Assembly: GCA_001643675.2 (NCBI GenBank)
Contig: LSRY02000027.1
Span: 934,501 to 998,500 of the forward strand
Direction of reading: 5' to 3'
From: Monocercomonoides exilis
Lineage: Eukaryota; Preaxostyla; Oxymonadida; Polymastigidae
Length of the DNA: 64,000 nt
Of this stretch, positions 24,197-35,005 are shown piece by piece. Position 1 is the first letter of the stretch; every line of letters starts with the position of its first letter. The notes beneath the pieces are model-generated. The model saw only the letters and a program-made list of their open reading frames with translations. It was not told the DNA's origin and did not search any database. The position numbers were made by a program, and so were the translations under genes.

Positions 24197-24984
24197 CTTC
24201 TTCAAATCATTCTGAAATGAATGAAAAAAATAAAATGAAGAAAACCAAATGGATTAAAAAGAAGAAAAGCAGAGTTGGAAGACGCCAAGCCAATTTACAA
24301 GATTCGATGGAATTGTCAGACGATCAAAGCGCCAATGAAATGTTTCCGCAGCTTCCAGACTCATCTGAGCTCGGGGAAAAGAGGCGAAAGCGGATGAGGC
24401 GGAATTACGAGATGATGGAGAAGATGCGCAGAAGGAGAAGGGAAGGCGCCGATGTGATGTCTCCTGAAGCCAAGAAGCGGCTTGAGGAAGAGCGCGAGAT
24501 TATCTCTAACACGCGGGCGGAGTATGAGGAATCGATGCTCCTTGACCAGGCGAAAGAGCAGTCGCGGATAGAGGAAGAGGAGCGGATAATGGCCATGCTG
24601 CAGCAGATGGAAGCTGACGAGGCCATTGCGAAACAGGAAAGAGAACAAAGAGAACAGCAGGCGAATGAGGAGAACATGAAGCTTGCTGTTGAAGAGCCAC
24701 CGGCTGAAACAGCAAGTGCGGATGTTTGCACACTCCAGCTGCGCTTGCCAGAGCCGTTTCAGACTTTCACACGACGCTTTCTTGCTTCCCACACAATTGC
24801 CAATGTGATTGGGACAATCAAAACAATACACCCAGAGCTTCTGATGAAACATATTGTGGCTATTTCATTCCCATCGACGGTGCATTCACCACAGGAATCG
24901 CTGAGGGAAGCGGGGCTTGTTCCCAGGGCGTCGCTGATGATTAGAGTGTTGGAAGGAGAAAACGACGAAAATGAAGATTTATAA
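22630..24984 (+). CDS. UBL-UAS-UBX protein, FAF1/UBXD-type p97 (Cdc48) cofactor
   Basis: 784 residues in one exon, starting at an ATG in a good context. Residues about 5-85 form a ubiquitin-like fold. Residues about 225-350 form a UAS (thioredoxin-like) domain, with 'IFAFVIQQEGDCEEGFLRKVL', 'LLWGVTI' and 'VVPSFTLCAQ'. A Glu-rich, Ser-interrupted linker (Ser tract about 513-527) and a long charged helix (about 590-680) precede a C-terminal UBX domain (about 697-780: 'LQLRLPEPFQTFTRRFLAS', 'SLREAGLVPRASLMIRVLE'). This order is that of FAF1/FAF2-like adaptors that bring ubiquitylated clients to p97/Cdc48. No UBA domain is visible at the N-terminus, and no hydrophobic hairpin like that of FAF2. 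Function in ubiquitin-dependent degradation is inferred from family. Confidence 0.88.
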
Positions 24985-26643
24985 GAGAAAAAAGTTTGAA
25001 GAGAACGGAATGTTCTGCTTTTCCATTCCGTTTATTTGTCAAACTTTACAAATTACAACAGTTATTGGCTGATCAAGAAATTGATGCTATATCTTTTTTC
25101 CTATCCAATTTTCTGTTCAATAAATGGGGGGGGGAATAAATAAATAAACTTTCACATCACTTTCATTTCTTTTCATCATTATTTTTTATCAACTTTTTAA
25201 TCAGACACGCATTTCGCAGATTTCAAAGTTCACATTTCGCAATGATGAATTCATTTTTCACGAATTCTTTTTTTGTTTCGTTGTTGTGCTGTTACACGAA
25301 ACTGTTGGCTTTCAACATTTGGCATTTTACTTTCTTTTCAAATACAATAACAAAAAGAAACACATGTTAACTTATGTAATTCTCTTCCAAAAGGATGGAA
25401 AATAAAATAAAATAAAAAGTAATTCAAAAATCAAATAAAAAAGAGATGATCAAATGCAAATAAAATCACTTCAAATTTGTACAAAATCAAAAATAACTCA
25501 ATTTTTTTTTCTTCGCTCCAAGGGGCAAACAAGGATTTCAAACAGACGTTGATAACAAGAAGAGTACATAAAAAAAAGCAACAAAAGAAAAAGCACAAGC
25601 ACATAATTGCACCATTTTCTCTTTCGATGTCATTGCAACACCGAAATTCGAAAAAAAAAATACTTCTCTTTGTTCAGCAAATAACAGATTCCATCTGTCA
25701 AAGAAATACAACTGAAAAGATACGAATTAAAAACAGTTCTTTAAATAAAAAAACCGTTTTTTTTTTAAATACACTCAAAAAAGAACAAAAATAGGTTCTA
25801 TTGCAACATATAGATGGAACACACACAGAAAGATGGAAAAATAAAAAGAAAGATAATCAAATAAAAATACTTAATTATTATTTATCAGGAAAAATGTGAT
25901 ATAAAAAGAAGCAAAAGGCGCACAAGGATAACAATTAAAGAGATTATCACAAAATCTGAACTCTTAAAAACTTTTCCTGATAAATGCTTTTTAAATAGAA
26001 ACATATGCAGATTATATTTAAAGATTTAAAAAAAAAGAAAAGAAAAAAGAAAAATTCATAGGAAAGGACACATTGGTGAAACAAAAAATAGAAAAGTTTA
26101 AAAGAAAGAAGAAAGAAGAAAGAAGAAAGAAGAAAGAAGAAAGAAGAAAGAAGAAAGAAGAAAGAAGAAAGAAGAAAGAAGAAAGAAGAAAGAAGAAAGA
26201 AGAAAGAAGAAAGAAGAAAGAAGAAAGAAGAAAGAAGAAAGAAGAAAGAAGAAAGAAGAAAGAAGAAAGATAAGAATGAAGAACACAAACAATATGCGTC
26301 AGTCTGTGAAATCAAAGAAAAAAACATAGAGAACGAATGAGTGTTAACAAAAACGAGATAAAAGACGGATGAATCTTTAATAATTTCTTTATTTCGAATC
26401 ATTTCGTTCAAAATTCAAACGACTGCAAAGAAAAGCTTGAAGGCTTGAAAGCAATGCTTTGGGACAAATTAAATGAAACTACCTCAAAAGAAAATTAACA
26501 TAAAAGAAAAAGAAAAATATAATCAAATCTCGAAAAGAAAAAAAAAATACGAAAAATGGATTGAAAATCAATTCAACATTAACTTCATCATTCTCCTGAC
26601 TTTCTAATTCTTTTCCATAAATACACATCTCAATAGAATTTCC
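24985..26643. other. AT-rich spacer between convergent genes, with a heptamer array
   Basis: This is the shared 3' space of the UBX gene (+) and the cyclin gene (-). A possible stem-loop lies just after the UBX stop (aacggaatg ... cattccgtt, about 25004-25032). A G run lies near 25126-25134. The AAGAAGA-type heptamer array is listed separately. Small ORFs here look like chance. Confidence 0.6.
26100..26271. repeat. Heptanucleotide tandem repeat (GAAGAAA)n
   Basis: About 24 near-exact copies of a 7-bp GAAGAAA unit. Because 7 is not a multiple of 3, all three frames of both strands stay open and yield false Lys/Glu/Arg or Phe/Leu/Ser ORFs. Confidence 0.95.
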
Positions 26644-27612
26644 TCATAAACGCCAAAGAGATGCATAATATGAAAGAAACACCAGGTATTTGTCAAACGG
26701 ATCTTCTGGGTCAAATCTTTCAGCTGCTCCTCCACAAGGACTAATATTAGTCTTAAAAAACCGTTTCCCAACCCACTGGAACGTCAACTCGTAGTCCAAT
26801 GTCTCCAAAACAATACGCTCTGAATGATTCAAAGCATTCAAGGGAATGCTGAAAATATTGCTCCAAAAAGAATTCTTAAAGTGATAATCGCAACTCACTT
26901 TATTGACTATCATTAAGCATACAACTACGATCATTGTTGCATTTTCCATCTTAATTTCCAATCCATGAACAGGCGCCTCTTCAAAAAATCTGTCCAATAT
27001 GCACAAAAAATATATTATATCAGTCTCAAATATGGCTACTTGCTTTGAAAGCAAACAAAACAGATATTCCAGTGTTATCATTAATTGTTGAACTTGTTTG
27101 AAATCTGCTGCATTCGCAGGAACATAAAATGGATGACACAATTGTGGTGAATGAGAATCTAACGATTGCCTTCCAAGAAGTGGAATGTGACAAACATGTT
27201 GCGGAATTGGTGCTTTCCATAAAGAATCACAATGACATTCAACATTTGATGGACAAGATGCGCGCTGAAAAGAAAAGGAAATATATTCTGAAATTAGCCT
27301 TATTAGTTTTGGATGAACTTGTAATTCGTGAAATATTGGAGACAAAGTTGAAAGTGAATGAAGAATTGGATTTGCTCTTGCAGGAACATATGAATATGGA
27401 CTGGGTTGGACAACCGAAGTTGAATCAGCCAGTTGATGGTATTTTTGAATGGAGCAGGCTGAAATAACATTTGCATTTTCGCGGAGAATTTGGGAAAAAT
27501 TTTCACTGTTTTCTTGTTGTTTTGAATCAGTTTCCTTCAAAAGCCTTGGTGCATCCTTTTCACTTGCAGGGATGATTGCAGAATGAATGGATTTTGTTGC
27601 AACAGCAGCCAT
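26644..27612 (-). CDS. Pho80-like cyclin-box protein
   Basis: 322 residues in one exon, starting at the ATG at 27612; the frame is open a little further upstream without an ATG. The N-terminal ~165 residues are low in motifs. The C-terminal part (about 170-275) has the cyclin fold in the compact Pho80/CNPPD1-like form: 'ETDIIYFLCILDRFF', 'NATMIVVVCLMIVNKVSCDYHFKNSFW' and 'LNHSERIVLETLDYEL'. The 'CLMIVNKVSCD' helix corresponds to the CDK-facing alpha-3 segment. It is expected to partner a cyclin-dependent kinase (Pho85/CDK5-like); the partner cannot be named from the window. Confidence 0.88.
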   Translation of the reverse strand: MAAVATKSIHSAIIPASEKDAPRLLKETDSKQQENSENFSQILRENANVISACSIQKYHQLADSTSVVQPSPYSYVPARANPILHSLSTLSPIFHELQVHPKLIRLISEYISFSFQRASCPSNVECHCDSLWKAPIPQHVCHIPLLGRQSLDSHSPQLCHPFYVPANAADFKQVQQLMITLEYLFCLLSKQVAIFETDIIYFLCILDRFFEEAPVHGLEIKMENATMIVVVCLMIVNKVSCDYHFKNSFWSNIFSIPLNALNHSERIVLETLDYELTFQWVGKRFFKTNISPCGGAAERFDPEDPFDKYLVFLSYYASLWRL

Positions 27613-28178
27613 TTTTTCGAGAAAACTTCTTGTATGCAAAATACAAACAAGAAAAATTTTCTTAAGCTTTAATAATGAGAATGATCCAAAAATTGTTTTT
27701 TAAAATATTTTTTGATTTGCAACTCAAAAACCAATTAACATTCAAGACATTTTATTACTAATGAATAAATCTGAAAAAAATTTAACAATTAACTTTTTCT
27801 GTTTCAATAATGCTGAATGAAAAATTCTACATAATCATCATATCCTGAACCTTTCTTTTCACAATGAAATGATTTAGTAAAGCGAATCAACATTTCAAAA
27901 GTTAATCCGTTCTATTATGTAATCCATTCCAAATTGCGAATTACTTTGTGGAAATGTATTTTTTGAGAATTGAGTAAATGCTCAAAGATAAACCTAAAAC
28001 TAAAAAGAAAAAAGCATCTCAAACGTTATCCAAAAATAGAATTGGTTCAGAGTCAATTACATACATATGCGAAACAATTTCAAACAAAAATTAACATTTT
28101 ATAATAACAGCTTACCAGCACGAATATTTTGCAAGTTAGTTATAATAAAGACGATACATGCAGAAAAATCAATAGGTT
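27613..28178. other. AT-rich spacer upstream of the cyclin gene
   Basis: The promoter side of the cyclin gene and the 3' side of the TECR gene. I see no coding or RNA gene. Confidence 0.6.
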
Positions 28179-29287
28179 TTATCCAATGAAAGGAATGATT
28201 AATGACTTATTTTTCGGATAATCAGGATGTTCACTCACATATCTTGCTCTTTTTTCAACGGCCCACATATACATGGGTATCATTCCAGTTATATTGAAAG
28301 CCAAGCCAGCCAATGTCTGCGTTGCCTGAAAAAAATAAAAGAATGAGAAATAAAATATGAAATAACAACAAGAATAAAGAAAATATGAAGAACGGGGAAA
28401 TAACTGCATCATGAAACATACAATATTAAAACCAATCCAGGTTAAAATCTCGAACATGTAATTTGGACAAACGACAAGTCTAAAAGGCCAAGAGCTGGGA
28501 ATTGGGTGAGCTTGCTTTGACGAGGGATCTTTACGCAAATTCGAAAGATACATATGGCAATATCCATTCATCATCATTCCAAAGAAGAAAATAGCAAAGC
28601 CAACGACAATGAAGATGTTTGAAGGTTGCTTGTATTTTGGACTTAAAATGCTTAGGCCAACCAACAATGCATATCCATAGTAATAAGGAACACTCAAGAA
28701 AATTTCAGAAAGTTGTTTTGTTTTTCTTGAGAATTTATGGACAAATATGCTCTCATACACACGCTTTAGGAAATTGAAAATCCAGAAAGCTGCAACCATT
28801 TTCTACATTAGAAAACATTTATAAAAAGAATTATTTCTATGAATCATTATCAAACTTGAAAGGATGACAACGAAGGGCAAGACGGATGTTTCAGAATATT
28901 CGTATATATCGTGTTTCTGAATGCAATTAACAAACTCCAAACAATTATTGGTCCAATGTATTCTAAAATAAAACTAAATCTATAATTTATCTGCGCTCCT
29001 TTGTCAATAAGTTGGAGTTGCGTCTTTGAATGAATTTTGAATTTTTCTATTTTTTCTGAGTTTTGGGGTATGTTGCAATATTTTTGTGTCGAAGACTCAA
29101 TAGTCTGAAGAGTGATTCTATCAATAGATTTTCGGATTTTTTGAGAAACAGCCAAATATAAATCATTACAAGTTGAGGAAGGTTGTAGTTTAACTTCATA
29201 TTGCTTTGTCTTAAAATTTACCGTGATAAAAAATCCCGAGACATTCTTATTCATATCCATTTCAATTTGAATGATCGAATATCTCAT
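28179..29287 (-). CDS. TECR: Very-long-chain enoyl-CoA reductase (TECR/Tsc13 family), 3 exons
   Basis: Proposed CDS: complement of 28179-28325, 28422-28802 and 28856-29287, 319 residues, close to the ~300 of the family. The N-terminus (about 17-95) is the ubiquitin-like domain that precedes the enzyme in TECR, ending in 'KGAQINYRFSFILEYIGPII'. Then come membrane helices, 'FNFLKRVYESIFVHKFS', and the steroid 5-alpha-reductase-type C-terminal domain: 'CHMYLSNLRKDP', 'HPIPSSWPFRLVVCPNYMFE', 'LTWIGF', and a tail ending 'YPKNKSLIIPFIG'. It catalyses the last, NADPH-dependent reduction in the microsomal fatty-acid elongation cycle at the ER. The second intron (96 bp, GTATGT...CAG) is stop-free and in frame; reading through it would add 32 Phe/Tyr-rich residues that the family lacks. 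Confidence 0.92.
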
Positions 29288-29366
29288 TAATTATTTTAAA
29301 CAGAAATCAATGGAGAATATATTTATGATGGTTACGTTTTAAAATAAATCTTGTAATTTTTTGAAA
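29288..29366. promoter_or_regulatory. Compact divergent promoter region
   Basis: Only 79 bp separate the ATG of the TECR gene (minus strand) from the ATG of the coiled-coil gene (plus strand), so both promoters and 5' UTRs must lie here or overlap. The region is AT-rich; no specific element can be assigned. Confidence 0.6.
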
Positions 29367-32300
29367 ATGACAAATTTACCGCGAAAAACAATAATGTACA
29401 GAAGTCAAACACAGTTTTTACACCCAGAAAACAACAAAACAATAGCAGAAAAGGGGAATCCTTCGTTTGACACACATTTCATTTTTTTGACAATATTTCA
29501 TAACTATCAAAACAAAATGATGCATAAAACATTAGAAATTCACTTGGAAAACTTCAGAAACCAAGACCAGTTTGGATGGAATTACAGGAAAGTCGAACAA
29601 AAGCTGAAGAACTCGAAGTTTGCGAAAAATATTGATTAATTATTCATTTCATGAATAAATTTAGGAAACTTTGAAAAGTTTGAAGCTTGAATTGGCTGCA
29701 AAACAGGAAGAGCATCAAGAAATTTATTCAGAATATTCGAATAAAAAGGAATCATTAGCGAGACTTGAATGTTCAATGAAAGGTTTCTATAACTTTGTAA
29801 AAACGTCTAAGAATCTTTCATACTGTGCTGGAAACAAAACTTTTTTAACAGAAACCACGTCCAAACTTAGAAAACAAATAAATGATTTTGAATTGATGCT
29901 TTCTCTGCAACTGTCTTCCATATCAAAAGAGCAGAAAAAGTCACAGATTATGAAATCGGCAATTTCAAATATTATTGGAAGCGGTCAAGAATGTTTGATT
30001 AATTCATATTATGTATTTTTCAACATAAGTTTTTGGATATATTTTTGAACATTCGAAAATTGTTATCATGCAATACAGATACTTGTGAACAAGCGGAAAA
30101 TGACATTTCGAGAAAACAAAGAGAAATAAAAGAAATGGATGTATGCAAAATTAGTTTCTAATGCATTTATTAGGTCATATTTTTTTAAAACATTAGGCGC
30201 TTATTATGTCGCTCGACAAAGAAGTGTCAGAGCAGCTTTCTAATTTGAATAATATTTCGACTTCAATGGAGCATCTTCTTTCTTCTTCTTCTTCATTGGA
30301 TAAACTTTCGCCATATTGCTTTGAGCAGCAAAGGTCATTATTGACTAACAATCAAGAAAGTGTTTCCCCGTCTTTGAAAGATGACAAATCTTGTTCTGTG
30401 ACTTTATTCTCTGATGATAAGGAAGGAATGAAGAGAAGACTAACAGATGAACAAACAGAACGAACTGAAAGTTTCGAAGCAGTCGAAAGAAGAGACGAAA
30501 GCAATGACAGTAAAAGAATGAGAAAACAAGAGCAGAATGAATATCTGTCATTTAATGTGAATCCAATCAATGAAGGAGATAATTCTATTTTGCCTGGTGT
30601 GATTGTTTATGAGAGTGTTTGCAAAGAGAAATGCAATGTGGAAGAAGAAGAAGAAGAAGAAGAAGAAGAAGAAGAAGAAGAAGAAGAAGAAAAAGAGAGA
30701 ATGATGAAAGAAAAGGAAAGTGAAAAGGAAGAAGAAGAACGAGCAAGAAAAGAAGAAGAAGAGAAACAAAAAATAGAAGAAGAAAGAAAGAAGAAAGCCA
30801 TTTCGACAATCGAAGACTTTATGATTTGCAGAAAGAAAATGATTGAAGCCAAATTATTGCTTAATTGCCTGAGAGAAGAGAAAAAGGAGGAAGAGGAAGA
30901 GAGATTGAAAAAAGAGGAAGAGGAGAGAATAAAAAGAGAAGAAGAAGAACGATTGAGAAAAGAAGAAGAGGAGGAGAGAATAAAGAAGGAGGAGGAAGAG
31001 CGATTGAAGAGAGAAGAAGAGGAAAAGAAGAGGAAAGAGGAAGAGGAAGAAAGAATAAAACGAGAAGAAGAAAGGAAGAAGGAGGAACAGGAAATGGCAC
31101 AGCAAGAAGAAACCAACAAAATGAATGAAGAAGAAGAAAGGCTATTAAAGGAAGAAGAAGAAAGGGTGGGAAAAGAAATGGAAGAAGAGAAAAGAAGAAA
31201 AGAAGAAGAGGAGGAAAGAGAGAGAGAAAGACAACAGGAAGAAGAAAGGCGAAGAAAAGAAGAAGAAGAAGAAAGAAGAAGAATAGAATTGCTTGAAGAA
31301 ATAAAGTTGATGGAGAAAGAAGAGAATGAAGTTAAACAAAGAGAAGAAATTGAAGCTTTGAGAAGAGCGGAAGAATTAAGAGCAAAAGAAGAAGAGCGAA
31401 TCAGAAAGGAAGAAGAAGAAAGGTTAAGAATAGAAGAGGAGGAAGAAAAGAGGAGAAGAGAAGAAGAAGAACGATTAATTCGAGAAGAGGAAGAGAAGAG
31501 GAAGAGGGAGGAGGAGGAAGAAGAGAGAATCAGAAAAGAGGAAGAGGAAAGGAAGAGGAAAGAGGATGAAGAAAGATTAAGAAGAGAAGAAGAGGAAAGA
31601 ATTAAAAGGGAAGAAGAAGAAAGGATGAGAAAAGAGGAAGAAGAGAGAAGAAGAAGGGAAGAAGAGGAGCAGTTACAAAGAGAAGAGGAAGAAAGAATCA
31701 AAAGAGAGAAAGAAGAAATGTTGAAGAGGGAAGAGGAAGAGAGAATAAGGTTAGAGGAGGAGGAGAAGGAAAGAAAAAGAAAGGAAGAAGAAGAAAGATT
31801 GCAAAGAGAAGAAGAAGAGAGGAAGATGAAAGAAGAAGAAGAGAGAATAAAGAGAGAAGAGGAGGAAATGCTGAAACGAGAAGAAGAAGAGAGAAAGAGA
31901 AGAGAGGAGGAAGAAGAAAGATTAAGAGTGGAAGAGGAAGAACGAATTAGAAAAGAAGAAGAAGAACGATTAAGAAAAGAAGAAGAAGAAAGGCTGAAAA
32001 GGGAAGAAGAGGAAAGGGTGAAAAGAGAAGAAGAAGAACGAATTCTGATGGAAGAAGAGAGATTGAGAAAAGAAGAAGAAGAGAGAATTAAGAGAGAGGA
32101 AGAAGAACGAATCAGAAAAGAAGAGGAAGAAAGGTTAAGACGAGAAGAAGAGGAACGATTGAGAAAGGAAGAAGAGGAACGGATAAGAAGAGAAGAGGAG
32201 GAAAAGAAGAAGACGAAGGCAATTTCGACGATTGAAGAATTTTTGATATGCAGAAAGCAAATGATGGAAGCCAAATTGTTGCTTAATTGCCTGAGAGAAG

Positions 32301-34297
32301 AGAAAAAGAAGGAAGAAGAACGAATTGAGAGAGAAGAAGAAGAAAGAAAACGAAAGGAAGAGGAAGAACGAATCAAAAGAGAGGAAGAAGAGAGAATGAA
32401 GCGAGAAGAAGAGGAGAAAGAGAGAAAGAGGAAAGAGGAAGAAGAGCAATTGAGAAAGGAAGAGGAAGAGAAACTGAGAAGAGAGGAAGAAGAACGATTA
32501 AGAAAAGAAGAAGAGGAGCTGAAGAGGAGAAGAGAGGAAGAGGAAGAAAGAATGAGGAAGGAGGAAGAAGAAAACAGAAGAAGAGAAGAAGAAATGATAA
32601 GAGCATTGGAGTTAGAAGAGAAAACGAGGCAAAAAGAAATCGAAGAAAGAAAAAGAAGAGAAGAAGAACTTGCTTTGATGGAAGAGAACGAAAGAATCCA
32701 AAGAGAAGAGGAAGAAAGAAAAAGGAGAGAAGAGGAAGAGGAAAGAATGAGAAAGGAAGAAGAAGAAAGAAGAAGAAAGGAAGAAGAAGAGAGGAGGAGA
32801 CAAGAAGAAGAAGAAGAAGAAGAAGAAGAAGAAGAAGAAGAAGAAGAAGAGAGAAAAAGGAAAGAAGCAGAAGAGGAGCAAAGAAGGAAAGAGGAGGAGG
32901 AAGAAGAAGGAAGAAGAATGAAAGAGGAAGAAGAACGCTTGAAAAGAGAAGAAGAAGAAAGATTAATGAGAGAAGAAGAGGAGGAGCGAATCAAGAAGGA
33001 GGAAGAAGAAAGATTGAGGCGAGAAGAAGAGGAAAGAATAAGAAAAGAGGAAGAAGAACGTATTGAGAGAGAAAAAGAAGAAAGAATTCAAATAGAAGAG
33101 GAAGAGAAACAAAGAATTGAGAGAGAGGAACGAATTAAAAAGGAGGAAGAAGAGGAAAAGAAGAAGAAGGCAATTTCGACAATTGAAGAATTTTTGATAT
33201 GCAGAAAGCAAATGATGGAAGCCAAATTGTTGCTTAATTGCCTGAGAGAAGAGAAAAAGAAGGAAGAAGAAGAAGAGAGATTGAGAAAAGAGGAGGAGGA
33301 AAGAGAACTAAAGGAGAAGGAAGAGCTAATAAAGAAAGAGGAGGAGGAGGAGAAGAGGAAAGAAGAAGAGGAAGAAAGAAGAACTGAAGAAGGAAACATG
33401 ATGAAGAGAGAAGAAGATGAAATGATTATTAGGAATAAAGAAGAAGAGAAGAGAAGAGAGGAAGAGAGAAGAAAGAAAGAAGAAGAAGAAGAAGAAAGTT
33501 TGAAGAAGGAAGTAGAAGAAAAGAAAAAGAAAGAGGTAGATGAAATAAAAAGTGAAGAAGAAGATGGAAAACTTAAAGAAAATGAACAAAATACGAAGGA
33601 AGAAGATGAAAAACAGAGAAAAGAGGAAGAGGAAGAAGAGGAAGAAAAGAAAGAGGAAAAAAGCAAAGAAAACACTACAATCATTTCAACTCCACCACGT
33701 TCATTCAGCCCATCTCCTTTTGACTCGCCTTACAATTCGTCTTGTGGGCTTCTGTTGTGTTCTTCGCTTCTTCCGCTTGTGATGAGCAGATTGCAAGAGA
33801 CAAGGAGCAAAACAGAAAAGAATGTCAATTCTGAAAAGAAAGAGGAGATTCAAAGCAAGAAGACAGCAGCAGCAGAAACAACAACAACAACAACAGATGA
33901 AACACAGGAACAAACAGAAAAATCATTGAAAATTTTATTTTTGAATGAGAAAGAAGAGAAAGATGATTTGAATTCAGTTGAAGATATTGAAGAAAAAGCT
34001 GCATTACCAGCAATTAAAGAAAATAAAGTAATCAAATGCATAGGTAATGTTGATGATGATGATAACGATGATGCATTTTCAATGAAGCCAGAAAAGAAGC
34101 AGAGTCCAGCGCGTATTTGGAGAATGAATCGCTTGAAGATAATCGAAGAAAGAAGAAAATCGCAGAAAAAGATGTTTTTCAGTGAGTTTGAAAACATAGA
34201 GGAAGAAGAATATAATTTTGTTATGAATACAAAAGGAATCAAAAGGAGAAAGTTGAACGAGAGCGAAGAAAACGATGGAAGCAATGAAACAAAATGA
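29367..34297 (+). CDS. Giant coiled-coil / Glu-Arg-rich single-helix protein, 5 exons
   Basis: Proposed CDS: 29367-29464, 29536-29617, 29665-29992, 30079-30140 and 30197-34297, 1556 residues, with all phases matching. The N-terminal ~240 residues, split over four small exons, form a classical coiled coil ('SRTKAEELEETLKSLKLELA' region and on). Exon 5 encodes more than 900 residues of near-continuous Glu/Arg/Lys heptads of the kind that form long stable single alpha-helices, reminiscent of trichohyalin. It is interrupted three times by the same 29-residue module at about residues 391, 865 and 1182. The C-terminal ~200 residues are Ser/Thr/Asp-rich and contain a basic 'KRRK' cluster near the end that could be a nuclear signal. 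It has no transmembrane segment. A structural spacer or cytoskeletal role is inferred; the family is not recognised. Confidence 0.82.
30797..30883 (+). repeat. AISTIE module, copy 1 of 3
   Basis: Encodes a 29-residue helix-like unit beginning AISTIEDFMICRKKMIEAKL and ending LREEK. It is the most diverged of the three copies. Confidence 0.85.
32219..32305 (+). repeat. AISTIE module, copy 2 of 3
   Basis: Encodes the same unit with EEFLICRKQMMEAK in the centre. By eye it is almost identical at DNA level to copy 3. Confidence 0.85.
33170..33256 (+). repeat. AISTIE module, copy 3 of 3
   Basis: Encodes the same protein sequence as copy 2. I see a single synonymous change across the module, which points to a recent duplication. 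Confidence 0.85.
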
Positions 34298-35005
34298 AAC
34301 AATATGAATCGAAATTGAAGGATGAGATTAAGATCAAATGAATACTTAAAGTCCATAAATTGATAACACGTCATTCACTTCATGATATTCAATTTGAGTA
34401 TGTGCGAGATACTCAATATTTCACTTCAAAACGGACAAAGCTTTATTCAAAACTGTTTAACTTAGATTTTGATTAAAGCATATACATTTCAACATTTTTT
34501 TGTTTTATTGAAATTATTTTTATTTATTTATTTATTTTGCTTTTTTTCAATATGAAAATTTCATTCAGATGTTTTTAATAGCGAACAATAATGTTCATTT
34601 AAATTCCATACCGTATTCATATATTTCCCTCTAATGCTTATATCCAAAGAAAAGAAGAAGAAGAACGGTAACAATTTCATTAATTACATACACACTAAAA
34701 ATGATAAAAAAAAAACGCATTATGAAGAAGAAGAAGCTGAACTCGCATAACAACAACAAAGAAGGATGAAATGATGCACATCAATGAGCTCACAAAGATT
34801 AAACATGAAATGATGAAGTGAAATGTAGTTATGAAATGCAACTGATGTGAAAATGCTTGAAAATGCTAAAAAAAGCTTGCGCAATTCAAAGAAATTCACA
34901 CAGACAAGTTTAGCATGACTTCAGATATTTCATTTTTTTTGTTCCAATTCATATTTTTTTTAAAAAGAAAATTAATTTGAAAACATAAGCATTTTTTATA
35001 CTTGT
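34298..35005. other. AT-rich spacer between convergent genes
   Basis: The 3' flank of the coiled-coil gene and of the four-exon gene. I see no coding or RNA gene. Confidence 0.6.

Noticed and set aside
26073-26411. Lys/Glu/Arg and Phe/Leu ORFs over the heptamer repeat
   Set aside because: They are artefacts of a stop-free 7-bp repeat.
30607-32994. Minus-strand 795-residue Ser/Leu/Phe ORF
   Set aside because: It is the complement of the Glu/Arg codons of the giant helix gene; its composition is explained entirely by that and it has no motif.
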